Of a stretch of 64,000 nt of DNA, positions 63,878 to 64,000 are shown piece by piece. Origin of the DNA: Salipiger pentaromativorans (GTDB lineage Bacteria > Pseudomonadota > Alphaproteobacteria > Rhodobacterales > Rhodobacteraceae). The position numbers and the translations under genes are program-made. The notes below the pieces were generated by a model. That model made no database searches. It worked only from the letters and a program-made list of their open reading frames with translations, and was not told the origin of the DNA. Within the stretch, counting starts at the first letter, position 1; every line of letters starts with the position of its first letter. The stretch is taken from contig NZ_JAMDHK010000012.1 in the NCBI RefSeq assembly GCF_024721115.1, positions 1 through 64,000 on the forward strand, read 5' to 3'.

Positions 63878-64000
63878 TACTCGTCGGTCGCGACCAGTTG
63901 CCAGTTCGGATCGTCGCTGCCCATGTTGCGGCCATAGGTCCAGACATCCTTCTGGCGCTTGACCGTCGTCGCGCTGCCTTCAACGATCTCGCCCTCGGCA
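63877..64000 (-). CDS. Tim44-like domain protein, C-terminal end
   Basis: The last 40 codons of a gene that enters from the right edge read ...TVKRQKDVWTYGRNMGSDDPNWQLVATDE-stop. This tail (WTYGRNMGSDDPNWQLV) is typical of alphaproteobacterial Tim44-domain proteins, membrane-associated proteins often encoded upstream of mltA. The stop TAA shares its first base with the A of... the mltA ATG region (TAATG), giving coupling. The rest of the gene is outside the window. Confidence 0.8.
   Translation of the reverse strand, partial: AEGEIVEGSATTVKRQKDVWTYGRNMGSDDPNWQLVATDE

Overview
The window is a GC-rich stretch of chromosome from an alphaproteobacterium, almost certainly a Rhodobacterales (Roseobacter-group) species. 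The basis is the gene content: a replication block dnaA-dnaN-recF-gyrB with rpsT next to dnaA, a flagellar cluster of alphaproteobacterial type (flaF, flbT, a DUF1217 protein, flagellin ending in a Phe-Arg tail), a c2-type cytochrome, and UbiE/UbiB for ubiquinone. I do not assign a genus. There is no phage, IS element, CRISPR array, tRNA or rRNA gene that I can see.

Layout. 1-7.4 kb: a small exported protein in a relatively AT-rich end segment, a GT4 glycosyltransferase next to glutamine-dependent NAD synthase, then a block of exported proteins: an 18-repeat MORN protein, an overlapping membrane protein with a PhnD/TtrS-like periplasmic domain and a cytoplasmic LuxR-type DNA-binding domain, a Tat-type DsrE-family protein, and a ClpP-like periplasmic protein. 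7.6-14.9 kb: a YihY/BrkB membrane protein, a glycoside-hydrolase-like barrel protein, the TrkA/TrkH potassium system, ExoD, a tiny membrane protein and CbiX. 14.9-22.1 kb: gyrB, recF, dnaN, dnaA and rpsT, all on the minus strand. 22.3-27.7 kb: a small conserved protein, enoyl-CoA hydratase, mutM, ubiE-ubiB and a UDP-glucuronate epimerase.

27.7-56.0 kb is one flagellar supercluster of 30 genes in several operons: flgD-fliK (-), flgJ-flgN-fliC (+), flaF-flbT-DUF1217 (+), fliI (-), flgB-flgC-fliE-fliQ-flgF-flgG-flgA-flgH-fliL (+), slt-flhA-fliR-flhB-fliJ-like (-), motA plus a large periplasmic protein (-), flgE-flgK-flgL-flgI (-) and motB (-). It supplies rod, hook, cap, filament, P and L rings, most of the export gate, the export ATPase and the stators. 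The MS ring, C ring and FliP/FliH are not here and must lie elsewhere if the organism swims. Five intergenic regions carry a TTAN-N7-TTAN-like site resembling the CtrA consensus; four of them sit 50-65 bases upstream of a start codon, which suggests that CtrA drives the cluster.

56.2-61.0 kb is a polysaccharide export region (YjbH, YjbF, a sugar transferase, a Wza-type lipoprotein). 61.1-64.0 kb carries cytochrome c2, isopentenyl-diphosphate isomerase, a Smr-domain protein, MltA and the end of a Tim44-like gene.

Start codons were moved inward from the longest reading frame in many genes, using ribosome-binding sites, overlap with the upstream gene, and family N-termini. Family assignments are by recognition of motifs; no database search was run.
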